DNA of 64,000 bases from DATAXI01 sp963756185 (GCA_963756185.1 CAVWMS010000011.1:124001-188000); one strand, 5' to 3'; counted from the first letter of the stretch, positions 44,065 to 54,065 are shown. The notes: generated by a model not told the origin, from the sequence alone. Program-made: numbers and translations.

Positions 44065-46681
44065 CTAAAACTTGATCGGCGCCGGCGGGTCGAGGTGAAT
44101 GGTCGAGTCGTCCTGGGTGTGCTGTCGAGCGCGCCTGCGGGCTGGGCGCGCATCACGCGCACGGTCCCATCGGTGGCGGGGCGCCGGACGAGCCGGGCAG
44201 GCTGGCGGCTCCCGACTGGCCGTCGGCATTAACGGGTGTGATGGTGGTGTCGGTAACGGCGCCGGGGGCGGGAGCGTTATCGCCGACCCGGGTGGCGGCC
44301 ATGACGATGTTGGACTTCATCGAGTGGTAAGGATCGTCGCCGATGACCGTCGGGCCCATCATGGGAACCGGGCTGACCTTGGACAAATCGACGGCGATGG
44401 TGGCGCGGGGATATTGCGAGGGCGGCAGCGAGGTATCGAGCGGGCTCTCGCCGATGGGGCCGGGGCCGGAGGCGACCCTGAGCCGGTGTGGACGGTGCAG
44501 GCCACCTTCGGGACCTGGTCCTCGGTCGCGTATTCGTAATAAGTGGTGCGCCGGCGGCTCACTGCGCCGGTCACCTTGTCGACGACGGTCTCGTAGCACT
44601 GGTCGGTGGCCAGCTGGCCCGAGGCCATGCAAATCTCGTACTTGCGCAGGCCGGGCGGCTGTGGAATATCCGCGGCCGGATATTTGTCGAACGAGTTGTT
44701 CATGATATCGACCCAGACCGGGAGGACAACGTCGCTGGAGAAGGCGCCGTGGTAAATGGCGGAGGGTTTGTCGAAGCCGGCCCACACGCCGCAGGTGATT
44801 GCGCTCGAGTATCCGATGAACCAGTCGTCGGTGAAATTGTACGCGGTGCCGGTTTTGCCGGCCAATGGGAACTTCTTGAGCCCATCGATGGTATAGGATT
44901 TGTCGCCGGTGCCCCAATCGAGCACATCGGAGAGGCAGGAATGGACCTCGTAGGCGGTGGTGTCCTTCATGACGAATTTCGCTCGGGATGGGACTCGAAG
45001 ATGAGGTTGCCGTCCTTGTCCAGGATGCGCTCGATGATGTAAGGCTCCGAGGGCCGCGAGCCGCCGTCGGGAAAGATGGTGTAGGCTAGCGTGGCATCCA
45101 TAAGCGTCATCTCGCTCGAGCCAAGGAAGGTGGCGGGGAAGCGGCGAAGGTTCAGGACATCCTGGCCTTTGTCGTCCTTGCCGATCACGCGGGCGAGGCC
45201 GGCGTTTTTGGCGAGCGCGATGACATTGTCGATGCCGGTCTGCATGCCCATGCGCACGGTGGCGGCGTTCTTGGATTTGACGAGGGCCATGCGGGCGGGA
45301 ATCGGGCCTTCGTACTGGTTGTCGATGCGCTCCGGTCCCCATTCGCCCAAAATGCCCTCGACGCCGCCGATCATGACCTGGCGGTTGTCCATGAGCGTGT
45401 CCTCGACGAGTGTGCCCGGGAACATTCCCTTCTCAAAGGCCGCCGCGTACACGAACGGGATAAACGCGGTGCCGAGGGGCACGCGGCGAAGCAATGGCGC
45501 GGTCGAACTGGCTCTCGCTGAAGTCGCGGCCACCGACGAGCGCCAGGATGCCGCCGTCGGCATTGTTCAGGACGACGACTGAGCCCTGGAGATACTCGGG
45601 CGCGGGCGGCTCCTTTTCATCCTCGTCGGCGTGATACTGGCGCAGGATGGTCTGGTAATCGGAGAGGGTCTGGTGGTTGTAGCCGGGGTGCTGCTCAGTC
45701 TGCGGCAAGATGGTCGCGCAGCGATTGCTCGGCGCGCTTCTGCAAATCGGGATCGATGGTGGTGTAAATCTGGTATCCGTCGGCGATTGCGCGGTCGCGC
45801 CCGACGATGTCATCGACCTGCTGGCGGATCAGGTCGACCGCGTAGGAGTCGGTGTGGACTGGCTTGCGGTTTTTTACGGCGAGGTTCGAGGCGATTTCCG
45901 AGTTGTAGGTGTCCTGCGAGATCATCTTGAGATCGAGCATGCGCCCGAGGACGAAATTGCGGCTGTCGACGCAGGCCTGGCGATTGCTCCAGGGGGAGAG
46001 TCCGTTGGGATTCTTGAGGAGGCCGGCCAGCGTGGCGCACTCGGAAAGATTGAGGTCGGCGACATCCTTGCCGAAATAGCCGCGCGATGCCGCCTGTGCG
46101 CCGTAGAACCCGGAGCCGAAGTAAACGCGGTTCAGGTAGAGGTCCATGATCTGCTGCTTCGAGAAGCGCTTCTCGATTTCGAGGGCCAAAAAGATCTCGG
46201 TCAATTTCCGGTCGTAGGTGCGCTCGTGGAGCGAGAAGGTATTGCGGGCGAGCTGCTGGGTGATGGTGCTGGCGCCCTGGCGGATGTGGCCGGCGCGCCA
46301 GTTCTTGAGCGCGGCGCGGATCATGCCGTAGAGGTCGATGCCGTGGTGCTGGTAGAAACGGTTGTCCTCGGCTGCGACGACCGCTTGGGTGAGCTGGTAG
46401 GGGAAATCGGCGACGGTATCGCGATTTTCAAGGAAAATTCGGCTCAAAACGTTGCCATTTCGGTCATAAATCGTGCTCGCGGACTCCATTTCCGAGAGCT
46501 GGGAAAAGTCGAACGCGGCGGCGCGCGGGCCGTAGATGCTCTTGAGCTTGAGCCAGTAGCAATAGCCGCCGATGGCCGGCACGACGAAAAGGAGCACCAG
46601 GATGATGAACCAGGCGCGGCGGTAAAAGGGCTTTCTGGGCGGCATATATGCCGCGTAGGGATCGTCAGGGTCCCATTTCAT
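44065..46681 (-). CDS. Class A penicillin-binding protein with degenerate transpeptidase site (frameshifts)
   Basis: About 870 aa. Cytoplasmic tail, one TM helix (AWFIILVLLFVVPAIGGYCY), then a GT51 glycosyltransferase with EDNRFYQHHGID (catalytic Glu), RQGASTITQQLARN and KRFSKQQIMDLYLNRVYFGS. In the transpeptidase domain the usual GSxFKP nucleophile motif reads VPLGTAFIPFVYAAAF: Ser is Thr (codon 45468-45470) and Lys is Ile (45459-45461), while SKN and KTG motifs (VKSKNAATVR, LAGKTGTAYNFT) remain. Breaks near 45705, 45490, 44985, 44475 and in the tail, which ends DSTIHLDPPAPIKF. Polymerises glycan strands; cross-linking ability doubtful. Confidence 0.88.
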
Positions 46682-46794
46682 GGGAAACCGGGATATGTAC
46701 CACCGCTTCCCCCTGCCTCAAAACTGTTTTGTGTCCCCTCGCCTTCCGCCGGAAGTTGGGCTTGAACTGGCGAGGAACCTTGGTCCCCTCGTTC

Positions 46795-47904
46795 ATGCCC
46801 GCGCCGAATCCCATCCAGGCGCTCCTCGCCGAGCGGGGGGTGGTGCGATTTCGCGATTTCATGGAGCTGGCGCTCTACCATCCCCGGCATGGGTATTACG
46901 GGTCGAGCCGCGCGGCGGTCGGGCGCCATGGGGATTATTTTACCAATGTCAGCGTGGGGCCCATCTTCGGGCAGTTGCTCGGGTTCCAGTTTCGCGAGAT
47001 GTGGGAGCGGGTCGGGCGGCCGGCGGACTTTGCCATCGTGGAGCAGGGGGCGAATGACGGGACGTTCGCCGCCGACGTGCTGGAATGGGCGCAAGCGGAG
47101 GGGCCCGATTTTTTCGAGGCGGCGCGCTATGAGATCGTGGAGAGCCTGGAGGTTTTGCGCTCGAGGCAGGAGGAACGCCTCCGGGCGTTCCCGGGTAAAA
47201 TCAGGTGGCGGGGTTCGCTCGATGAGTTGCCGGCCTTCACCGGGGTCCATTTTTCGAATGAATTGCTCGACGCGTTTCCGGTGCACCTCGTCCGGTTTCG
47301 CGAGGGCCAATGGCGGGAGGCGCATGTGACGCCGGGCTCTCGAGTGGACGGAAGTACCGATCGAGGAGGGGGCGCTGAAATGGCAATTGGGCGGCATTCC
47401 CCGAATCGAGGGGTATTCCACGGAGGTGAACCTGGAGGCGGCGCGATGGGCGGCGACACTGGCATCGAAGGTCTCGCGGGGTTGGGCGCTGACGGTCGAT
47501 TACGGTTACCCGCGCGACGTTTATTATGCGCCCGAACGCAGGAACGGGACGCTGCAAAGCTACGCGGGCCATGCGAGAAATCCCGACCCGCTGGCGAATC
47601 CCGGTTTTTGCGATCTCACGGCGCATGTCGAGTTCACAAGCGTGGCGCGCGCCTTTCTCGACGCCGGCATGCAATTGGCGGGTTATACCGATCAGCATCA
47701 TTTTCTCACCGGGCTCACAAGCCGCATTTTCGCCGGACGCGCGCCGTCGCCGCAGGAAACCCGGGCGCTCAAGACGCTGCTGCACCCGAAATGCTCGGCA
47801 CGTCATTCCAGGTGCTGGCGGTTTCCCGCGGGGTCGGGCCTGAGCCGCTCTGCGGATTCCAGTTTGCGCGGGACGCCAGGAAGGCGCTCGGCCTGAGTCC
47901 TTAA
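46795..47904 (+). CDS. MidA/NDUFAF7-type SAM-dependent methyltransferase (two frameshifts)
   Basis: About 369 aa from ATG at 46795. N-terminal RFRDFMELALYHPRHGYYGS is the DUF185 signature; VGPIFGQLLGFQFREMWE; SAM-site region AIVEQGANDGTFAADVL; FSNELLDAFPVHLVRF; after a break near 47337 KVSRGWALTVDYGYPRDVYY; a second break near 47785 restores the first frame and the end QFARDARKALGLSP. Eukaryotic NDUFAF7 methylates an Arg on the complex I subunit NDUFS2 (NuoD), so a link to the nuo operon 15 kb away is attractive but unproven. Confidence 0.85.
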   Translation: MPAPNPIQALLAERGVVRFRDFMELALYHPRHGYYGSSRAAVGRHGDYFTNVSVGPIFGQLLGFQFREMWERVGRPADFAIVEQGANDGTFAADVLEWAQAEGPDFFEAARYEIVESLEVLRSRQEERLRAFPGKIRWRGSLDELPAFTGVHFSNELLDAFPVHLVRFREGQWREAHVTPGSRVDGSTDRGGGAEMAIGRHSPNRGVFHGGEPGGGAMGGDTGIEGLAGLGADGRLRLPARRLLCARTQERDAAKLRGPCEKSRPAGESRFLRSHGACRVHKRGARLSRRRHAIGGLYRSASFSHRAHKPHFRRTRAVAAGNPGAQDAAAPEMLGTSFQVLAVSRGVGPEPLCGFQFARDARKALGLSP

Positions 47905-48984
47905 AATTGCGCGTTGAGGGACATCTGGCCGTAGGCGGCGCCGTCGTTGTTGCTGAAGTGGACGTTCCGCGCGGTGAAAATCGAATTCGCGATAAGGGAG
48001 ATAGCCGGCCTCGAGTTCGAAGGTGAGGCTTTTCGAGGCTTTCCAAGTGAAGCCGGCGCCGACGCGCACCTCGTCATATTCCAGATAAGAGCCGCTCAGG
48101 TGCTCGGCCTCGGTGTTCGGCATGCGATGGTAAACGGTGACGGGCACCTCCTCGTAGATGGGACCAGGCGCACCAGGCGGATGGACCCTGTAGCCCACCA
48201 ACTGCGATTCATTGACGGTGGAGCGGGTGGTGACGGAATAGGTGCTGTCGTACCCGGAACCGAAGCCGGGCTCGACCCTGTAGGTATCGTCGTCCACGTC
48301 GCCGCCGATGTAGAGGGTGAGAGCCTTGCTCCACTCGTATTCGAGGCGCGGCGTCGGCAGAATGGCATCGAGCACCCATTGGTCGTGAAAGGCCCAGCGA
48401 AAACCGACCGCGGGAAAGACGGGAATTTGCCGGTGGATATCGACTTCGAGGCCGGCGACCCATTGCAAATCCTCGCCCGCGATATAAGAACCGCCGATGG
48501 TGAAAGGGACGTTGAAATCCCTGAAACCTACGTCGCGCCCGTCGCTGTAAAAGCCGGGATCGGCCTCGACCCGGACGACCCAGGAATTAAAAAGGGTAAA
48601 GTCCACACCCACGACGGCGTTCTCCGCTTCGAGAAGGTTCGGCATGGGCGCAGCCTGCGAAAAGCCGAAGGAGTAGCGCTGGTAGGCGAGGCCGAAGCGG
48701 TAAATGGGGCCGCCGTTATCCTGCGCGCCGAGCACCAGCCGCGCGTCGGTGCGATTTTCCGAGACATTGCCGCTGATGCCCGCCCCGTAATCGGTCTTTG
48801 CCGCGCCAACGTACGAGGTATCGCCGTCGAACTCGTAAGAGGTGGTCCAGTTACTTGGGGCGGGCGTGTTATCGACGGGCGTGGAAGCGGTCGAAGGATC
48901 CGAGGCGCCCGCCTCGCCGGCGTGAAGGGCCATCCACGGCGCGAGGAGCAGCCCGGCGGCGATGAGGAGTGCGCGGCTGGCCAT
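47901..48984 (-). CDS. DUF6268-like outer membrane protein (one frameshift)
   Basis: About 360 aa. Signal peptide (LIAAGLLLAPWMALHA) at 48984. Repeated amphipathic strands with aromatic ends (YRFGLAYQRYSFGF, FRWAFHDQWVLDAILPTPRL, VRVGAGFTWKASKSLTFELE) typical of the DUF6268 barrel. An extra base near 47976 shifts the end; corrected it reads NVHFSNNDGAAYGQMSLNAQ plus F and TAA at 47901, four bases shared with the convergent methyltransferase stop (TTAA). Function unknown, probably structural or a pore. Confidence 0.78.
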
Positions 48985-48987
48985 GGA

Positions 48988-50004
48988 TCACCTCATATCC
49001 TTCTCAAAAAAGCCGATAATGCGCTGGATGTCCTTCATCATGGCGGCGCCGGAGGCCATGCGGTCGAACGGACCGAGGTCGGAAAGGGAAAGCGACGAAA
49101 TGCAATCGACGCGCCAGACGAGGGTCGCGGGCTTGCCGCCGACGGTGACGGGCCACATCTGGTAAAGGCTGAAAAAGGCGTAATAGCCGCCGCTGGCGTA
49201 GTATTGCAAATCGAGCAACTGGGCGGAATCGGTGGATTCCAGGGTGTAGGAAGCTCCAAGCGAATAGGCGCCTTCGGCCTCGACATCGAACAATTCCCAA
49301 TAAGAGGCGGGAGGCAGCGAACCCACACCGCCTCCAAGGGGAGTCTTGTCGATGAGGGGACGAAAAGCGGCGCGCAGTTTTGGCTGCTCGCCGAGCAGGC
49401 GGCTTACTTCCTCGGAGACCCGGGCGCTGCCGTCGCTGGAATCATACGGCGGTTCGCCGCCGAGGCCCTGCGGGAGGAAGGCGGTCGAGCGGTGCAAGAG
49501 GACCTGGCTCCAGAAATCGCGCACGCCTTGCGGGAGGGCGCCGCCGCCGGAGTTCTTGTAGGCTGCGGCCTCGGCTTTGCTGAGCTGCAGGTCGCCCATG
49601 CTTGGGAGCTTCTCGGTTGCGGCCACCAGCTTGCGCACCGCGGAGTTATCGGGAATCGACAGGGAAAAGTCGGCGATTGTGGGATGGGAGGAAAAATCGT
49701 GATGCAGGTAAACCTTCAGCTCCGGGTGGCGGGTGGAGTCCCAATCCTTGTGCATTTGCACGGTACGCGGCAGCGGCTGGTGGATGAGATAAAGGGCCTG
49801 GACGGTGAGGTCGCGCGGATTGCCCAGGGTGGGGCCGCGAGCCGCGAGGATTTTCCCGCCGGCGAGGCTCGAGGGATCGACATTCGAGAAGACGGAGTAT
49901 TTGGCCAAATCCCCCGCGGCATCCCCGCGGGCGCGCGGAGCAACCGCCAAAATGATGCACAAAAGAACGACGTGGAGACGAATGCTGCCCATGGCGGCAC
50001 GCAC
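48988..50004 (-). CDS. Exported protein of unknown function
   Basis: Up to 338 aa; a start at 49992 (MGSIRLHVVLLCIILAVAPR) gives a cleaner signal peptide. Mature part is acidic and helical (YKNSGGGALPQGVRDFWSQV, EEVSRLLGEQPKLRAAFRPL) with a beta C-terminal region (YYAFFSLYQMWPVTVGGKPA) and a short terminal helix. No family recognised. The stop is 4 bases before the DUF6268 gene, so the two form an envelope operon. Confidence 0.65.
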   Translation of the reverse strand: MRAAMGSIRLHVVLLCIILAVAPRARGDAAGDLAKYSVFSNVDPSSLAGGKILAARGPTLGNPRDLTVQALYLIHQPLPRTVQMHKDWDSTRHPELKVYLHHDFSSHPTIADFSLSIPDNSAVRKLVAATEKLPSMGDLQLSKAEAAAYKNSGGGALPQGVRDFWSQVLLHRSTAFLPQGLGGEPPYDSSDGSARVSEEVSRLLGEQPKLRAAFRPLIDKTPLGGGVGSLPPASYWELFDVEAEGAYSLGASYTLESTDSAQLLDLQYYASGGYYAFFSLYQMWPVTVGGKPATLVWRVDCISSLSLSDLGPFDRMASGAAMMKDIQRIIGFFEKDMR

Positions 50005-50123
50005 GCTACGAAGGCGGGGCGTCCCTTGTCAATGCACCCTCGCTGTCCGCAAGGGCGCAAACAGAGGGGCGCCCGGCCCGCCATTGCATTCGCCAACGAG
50101 CCAAGCCAAAATGCCCCTTCCGC

Positions 50124-51092
50124 ATGTCCGAACCAATCATTGTCCTCGACCAGCTCCGCAAAAGTTTCGGCGCCACGCTGGCCGTGGACCGGGTGTCGAT
50201 GACCATTCCGAAGGGGGAGATTTTCGGCTTCCTGGGGGCGAACGGGGCGGGAAAGACGACAACCATGCGAATGCTCTGCGGGCTGACGCGGGCGACGGAT
50301 GGGACGGGAAAGATCGATGGGCGCGACATCTGGCATGACCGGTATGCGATCAGGCCGAAATTCGGCTACGTGGCGCAAAAATTCAGCCTTTACCCGGACC
50401 TTACGGTGCTCGAGAACCTGCGCTTCTTTGGCGGGGCGTACCGCGTGCCGCGCGAGGGCATGGAGCGGCGAATCGACCGGCTGCTGCGCGAGACCGACAT
50501 CGAGGCGAAACGCAGCGCGCGCGCGGGGAGCCTGTCCGGCGGAATGAAGCAATTGCTGGCGGTGGCGTGCGCGCTCATCCATGAGCCGCTGCTGCTTTTC
50601 CTGGATGAACCGACCTCTGGGCTGGACCCTGTGCACCGGCAGCAGATGTGGGACCTGCTCTATGACCTGAGCAGCAAGGGGACGACGATTTTTGTGACGA
50701 CGCATTACATGGACGAGGCGGAGCGGTGCACGGAGGTGGGCTTTTTGGATAACGGGCGGCTGCTGGTGAAAAATTCGCCGCAGGGATTGAAGGAGAGCTT
50801 TACGGGGAAGCTGCTCGAGCTGGAGGTCGATCCGGTGATGCCTGCGCTGGCGGCGCTGCGCGGCGCGCCCGGGGTGCTGGGCGTGGCGCTGCGCAGCGGG
50901 CGGGCGCGCATTTACGCGGGAGACGCCGAGGAATTGCTGCGTCAATGGCAAACGACGTGGCCGTTCCCCGAGATCGCGCTGCTGGGCCATCGCTGGGTCG
51001 AGCCGGACATGGAGGATGTCTTCAAGGCTTACTCGCAAGGTTACAAGGCGATGCTGCGCACGCCTGCCGGGGAGGCCGCGACTTATGCGTAG
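50124..51092 (+). CDS. ABC exporter ATP-binding protein
   Basis: 322 aa, DrrA/CcmA-like. Walker A FLGANGAGKTTTMRML, Q-loop YVAQKFSLYPDLTVLEN, signature SLSGGMKQLLAVACAL, Walker B LLLFLDEPTSGLDP, His switch VTTHYMDEAE. A C-terminal regulatory stretch of about 90 residues follows. The permease start overlaps its stop by 8 bases. Partner of the ABC-2 permease in export of a drug, lipid or polysaccharide; cargo unknown. Confidence 0.93.
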   Translation: MSEPIIVLDQLRKSFGATLAVDRVSMTIPKGEIFGFLGANGAGKTTTMRMLCGLTRATDGTGKIDGRDIWHDRYAIRPKFGYVAQKFSLYPDLTVLENLRFFGGAYRVPREGMERRIDRLLRETDIEAKRSARAGSLSGGMKQLLAVACALIHEPLLLFLDEPTSGLDPVHRQQMWDLLYDLSSKGTTIFVTTHYMDEAERCTEVGFLDNGRLLVKNSPQGLKESFTGKLLELEVDPVMPALAALRGAPGVLGVALRSGRARIYAGDAEELLRQWQTTWPFPEIALLGHRWVEPDMEDVFKAYSQGYKAMLRTPAGEAATYA

Positions 51093-52266
51093 TCTGTCAG
51101 GCATCCTGAGCGTCGCTTACAAGGAGGCGCTCCATATCTTGCGCGACCGGCGCATCCTGATCCTGGTAATCGTGCTGCCGCCCCTGCTGACGCTGATTTT
51201 TGGTTACGCGTTCGATTCGAGCTCGGTCACGGACGTCCCGGTGTCGTTCGAGGATCGCGACCATAGCGACGCGAGCCAGGCTTTCTGGCAAACGATCCAG
51301 AACGACAAGACCTTCGAGTGGCACGCACGGCCCGCAAACGGGCCGGAGACGCCTGACCTGGTGCGCGAGCGCGTTGAGGGCAGCCTCATCATCCCGCATG
51401 GCTGGGGAGACGGCCTGAAGAACGGCAAGCCGATCGCGCTCGAGCTTTGGGTGGATGGAAGCGACACGAATACCGGGGATGTATTGAGCGGGAAGGTCCA
51501 GGAGGCGCTGGGCGATTACCAATTGAAGTCGCGGGAGGATATGCTCGACCAACTGCCGGTCGAGGTTTTCGACATGGCGCAGAACCTGCCGCAGGATGTG
51601 CTGAATGGGTTCAAATCCGCGATGGAGCAGTGGTCGCTGAAGACGACGATCCTCTATAACCCGCAGGAGCGGTTCATCGACTATGTCATCCCGGGGATCA
51701 TCGGACTTATCCTGCAATTGCTCACGGTAACCTTGATGGCTTGCACGATCGCGCGGGAACGGGAATCAGGGACGCTCTATCAACTAATGGTAACTTCGCT
51801 GCGGCGTACCGAGATCGTCATTGGGAAGGTGCTGCCGTATCTTTGCCTGTCGATCCTGCTGATTATCGCCGCGGTGTTGGTTGCGCGGTATAACTTCGGG
51901 ACGCAATTTCAACGCATCGGCGTCCTGAGCCTAATTTGTTTTCTATTCCTCTGCTGTTCGCTCGGGCTCGGGTTGCTGATTTCGTCGTTTTGCCAGACAC
52001 AGACGCAGTCCATTCAATTCTCCGTGTTTTACCTGTTGCCGGTGCTGATGCTTTCCGGGGCGTTCTCGCCGCTCGAGCAGCTTCCGCCGGCGATCCAGAT
52101 GATCTCGCAAACCTTTCCGCTGACCCATTTCTGCCACGCGTTCCGGCTCATCAACATGCGGAACGCGGATTTTAGTTTCATCACGGGGGATCTGCTGTTC
52201 ATGCTGTTTGGGGCGATTGTTTCGTGCGCGGGGGCGGCGTTTTTGCTTCAGCGGATTCAGGAGTAG
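51085..52266 (+). CDS. ABC-2 type permease
   Basis: 393 aa from ATG at 51085 (MRSLSGILSVAYKEALHILR). N-terminal TM (ILILVIVLPPLLTLIFGYAF), a large extracytoplasmic domain of about 150 residues, and five C-terminal TM helices with the ABC-2 signature TIARERESGTLYQLMVTSLR. YhhJ/YbhR-like architecture. These usually work with an HlyD-type adaptor; none is encoded upstream here, where the preceding gene is divergent. Confidence 0.92.
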   Translation: MRSLSGILSVAYKEALHILRDRRILILVIVLPPLLTLIFGYAFDSSSVTDVPVSFEDRDHSDASQAFWQTIQNDKTFEWHARPANGPETPDLVRERVEGSLIIPHGWGDGLKNGKPIALELWVDGSDTNTGDVLSGKVQEALGDYQLKSREDMLDQLPVEVFDMAQNLPQDVLNGFKSAMEQWSLKTTILYNPQERFIDYVIPGIIGLILQLLTVTLMACTIARERESGTLYQLMVTSLRRTEIVIGKVLPYLCLSILLIIAAVLVARYNFGTQFQRIGVLSLICFLFLCCSLGLGLLISSFCQTQTQSIQFSVFYLLPVLMLSGAFSPLEQLPPAIQMISQTFPLTHFCHAFRLINMRNADFSFITGDLLFMLFGAIVSCAGAAFLLQRIQE

Positions 52267-52272
52267 GATGAG

Positions 52273-52300
52273 AGATTGCGGATTTCGGATTTCGGATTTT
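52273..52300. repeat. Heptamer-like intergenic repeat, copy 4
   Basis: gattgcggatttcggatttcgg between the stops of the convergent permease and sugar transporter genes. In the sense of the minus-strand gene it has the same orientation as the other three copies. Confidence 0.65.
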
Positions 52301-52329
52301 GAAGTGTGGCCGCCGGAGGCGGCGCTTAT

Positions 52330-54009
52330 TCAAGTCGGCAGCTTCCCTTTTTCGAAATATTCTTCTATCTCCTCGAGGCTGCGGCCTCTGGTTTCGGGGA
52401 GGAAGAAGGCCGCGGTGATGAAGTAAATAACGGTGCAGGCGGCCCAGAATAGGAACATGGCGGCGTAACCGTAATTGCCCACGGTGGGAAGAAATACCGC
52501 GGCGATGCCCGTGGAGACGCCCTGATTGATGAGCAGCGCGATGCCCATGCCGGTCGCGCGAATCCGGGTGGGCATCAATTCGGTGAGGGCAAGCCAGACA
52601 CAGACGCCCGGGCCGACTGCAAATGAAGCAATGAAGAGACTTAGAAAGGCGGTTACCAGCCAGCCGGTGGATTGGGATGGCACGGGGCCGTATTGCGCGC
52701 GCTTGATAAGAAGTGAATCGGAATTACTTTCATCCGGAGTTATTGCGAGGACCGGAGTTTTATCGCTGCTCAGCACGGTCGCTACCTTGTCGCCGTCGCC
52801 ATAACTGTAGAGCACCGAGAGGCACATGGGCCGTCTTGATGTCCCCGGGATTTCGCCAAGCCGGGTAATGGGAAAATCGAGGGAGTTACCTCTTATGGAG
52901 GCCTGGACTTTGTCGCGCACGTCCACGCGTTTGGATTCGAAGGAGCGGAACGCCAGGGCGCAGCAGACGAGGGCGATAATGATGCCGCCCGTGCCGATTT
53001 TGAGAAGGAATTTGCGGCCCTTGCGGTCCACCAGGGCGACGGCCACCAGTGTCATCAGGCAATTGAGTATCTTTACCGCAACGTCGCCCTGCGTGGCGAC
53101 GCCCGGGCTCAATCCGGCCTGTTTCAGGATAATTACGAGAAACTGGAGGATGGAGTTGATGCCGGTGGCCTGATTGCAGCCGAGAATGATGCACGCGAGG
53201 ATAAACGGAATGACATACTTGCGGCGGAGCAACGTGCCGCCGGCGGCTTTGTCACGGGTGTTTGCGGTCCCGGCCGAAGCTTCCATTTCGCGTATCTCGG
53301 TTTCGGCTTCCTCGCTCGAGCAGGAGCGGCGAAGGGCCGCGAGCGCCTGCTCGATTTTGCCGCGGCGGAAGAGCCAGCGGGGTGATTCGCTGAGGAAAAA
53401 TGCCCCGAAAAAGAAGATAAGTCCCGGGTAAATGACCGAGAGAAACATACCGCGCCAGGCGTGGTTCTCGGCCTGGCTGACCAGCGCGGCGTTGCCCGCG
53501 GCGGCGGCGATGGCGGATTCCGCGTGGCTGGTGTAGTAGAGGCCGGCGAGCGAGGCGATGACGATGCCGAAGGTCAGCATGAATTGAAAAATCGCGGTCC
53601 CCTTGCCGCGATTGTCCGCACCGAGGCACTCCGCCAGGTAGAGTGGCACGACGACGGCGATGACGCCGCCGCTCATGCCTTGCAGCAGCCGGCCGGCGAA
53701 GAGCGGGAGAAAGCTCCGCGAGAGGACGATGAGGCCGACGCTGGCAACGAACATGAAGCCGCTGACGATCATCATTTTTTTGCGGCCAAATTGATCGGCC
53801 AGGATGCCGGCGACCAGCGATGAGACCATGCTGCCGCCAAGCACGGCGGCGACGATGAGCGATGTTTGCTGCTCGGTGAGATTGACCGTCTTGTTCAGGT
53901 AAAGCAGCGCCGCGGCGATGATGCCGACATCGATGCCGTACAGCAGGCCGCCCATTCCGGCGACAAAGAGAAGAAAGCGGCTGTAGGGGGAAGACCGGGT
54001 TGAGGGCAT
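52330..54009 (-). CDS. Sugar-porter family MFS transporter with large extra loop
   Basis: 559 aa from ATG at 54009. Twelve TM helices with sugar-porter motifs: GILADQFGRKKMM, ESPRWLFRRGK, ALVDRKGRKFLL and the terminal LPETRGRSLEEIEEYFEKGK. Between TM9 and TM10 sits an insertion of about 90 residues (from SFESKRVDVRDKVQAS to QYGPVPSQSTG), absent from typical porters of 450-490 aa; a shorter one follows TM5. Likely imports a hexose or related sugar by proton symport. Faces the nuo operon from downstream on the same strand. Confidence 0.88.
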   Translation of the reverse strand: MPSTRSSPYSRFLLFVAGMGGLLYGIDVGIIAAALLYLNKTVNLTEQQTSLIVAAVLGGSMVSSLVAGILADQFGRKKMMIVSGFMFVASVGLIVLSRSFLPLFAGRLLQGMSGGVIAVVVPLYLAECLGADNRGKGTAIFQFMLTFGIVIASLAGLYYTSHAESAIAAAAGNAALVSQAENHAWRGMFLSVIYPGLIFFFGAFFLSESPRWLFRRGKIEQALAALRRSCSSEEAETEIREMEASAGTANTRDKAAGGTLLRRKYVIPFILACIILGCNQATGINSILQFLVIILKQAGLSPGVATQGDVAVKILNCLMTLVAVALVDRKGRKFLLKIGTGGIIIALVCCALAFRSFESKRVDVRDKVQASIRGNSLDFPITRLGEIPGTSRRPMCLSVLYSYGDGDKVATVLSSDKTPVLAITPDESNSDSLLIKRAQYGPVPSQSTGWLVTAFLSLFIASFAVGPGVCVWLALTELMPTRIRATGMGIALLINQGVSTGIAAVFLPTVGNYGYAAMFLFWAACTVIYFITAAFFLPETRGRSLEEIEEYFEKGKLPT

Positions 54010-54065
54010 CTGGGGATTGCGCGCGGATGCTACATGGCCCCGGCCCGGCAGCGCACGCAGTTTTG

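Noticed and set aside
21237..48984. Programmed ribosomal frameshifting or widespread pseudogenes
   Set aside because: Breaks occur many times per gene, in housekeeping genes, at unrelated sequences and in both directions, which fits read error far better.
47947..50202. 751-aa open frame on the + strand
   Set aside because: It runs antisense to two envelope genes that have signal peptides and good codon use; it has no recognisable domain.
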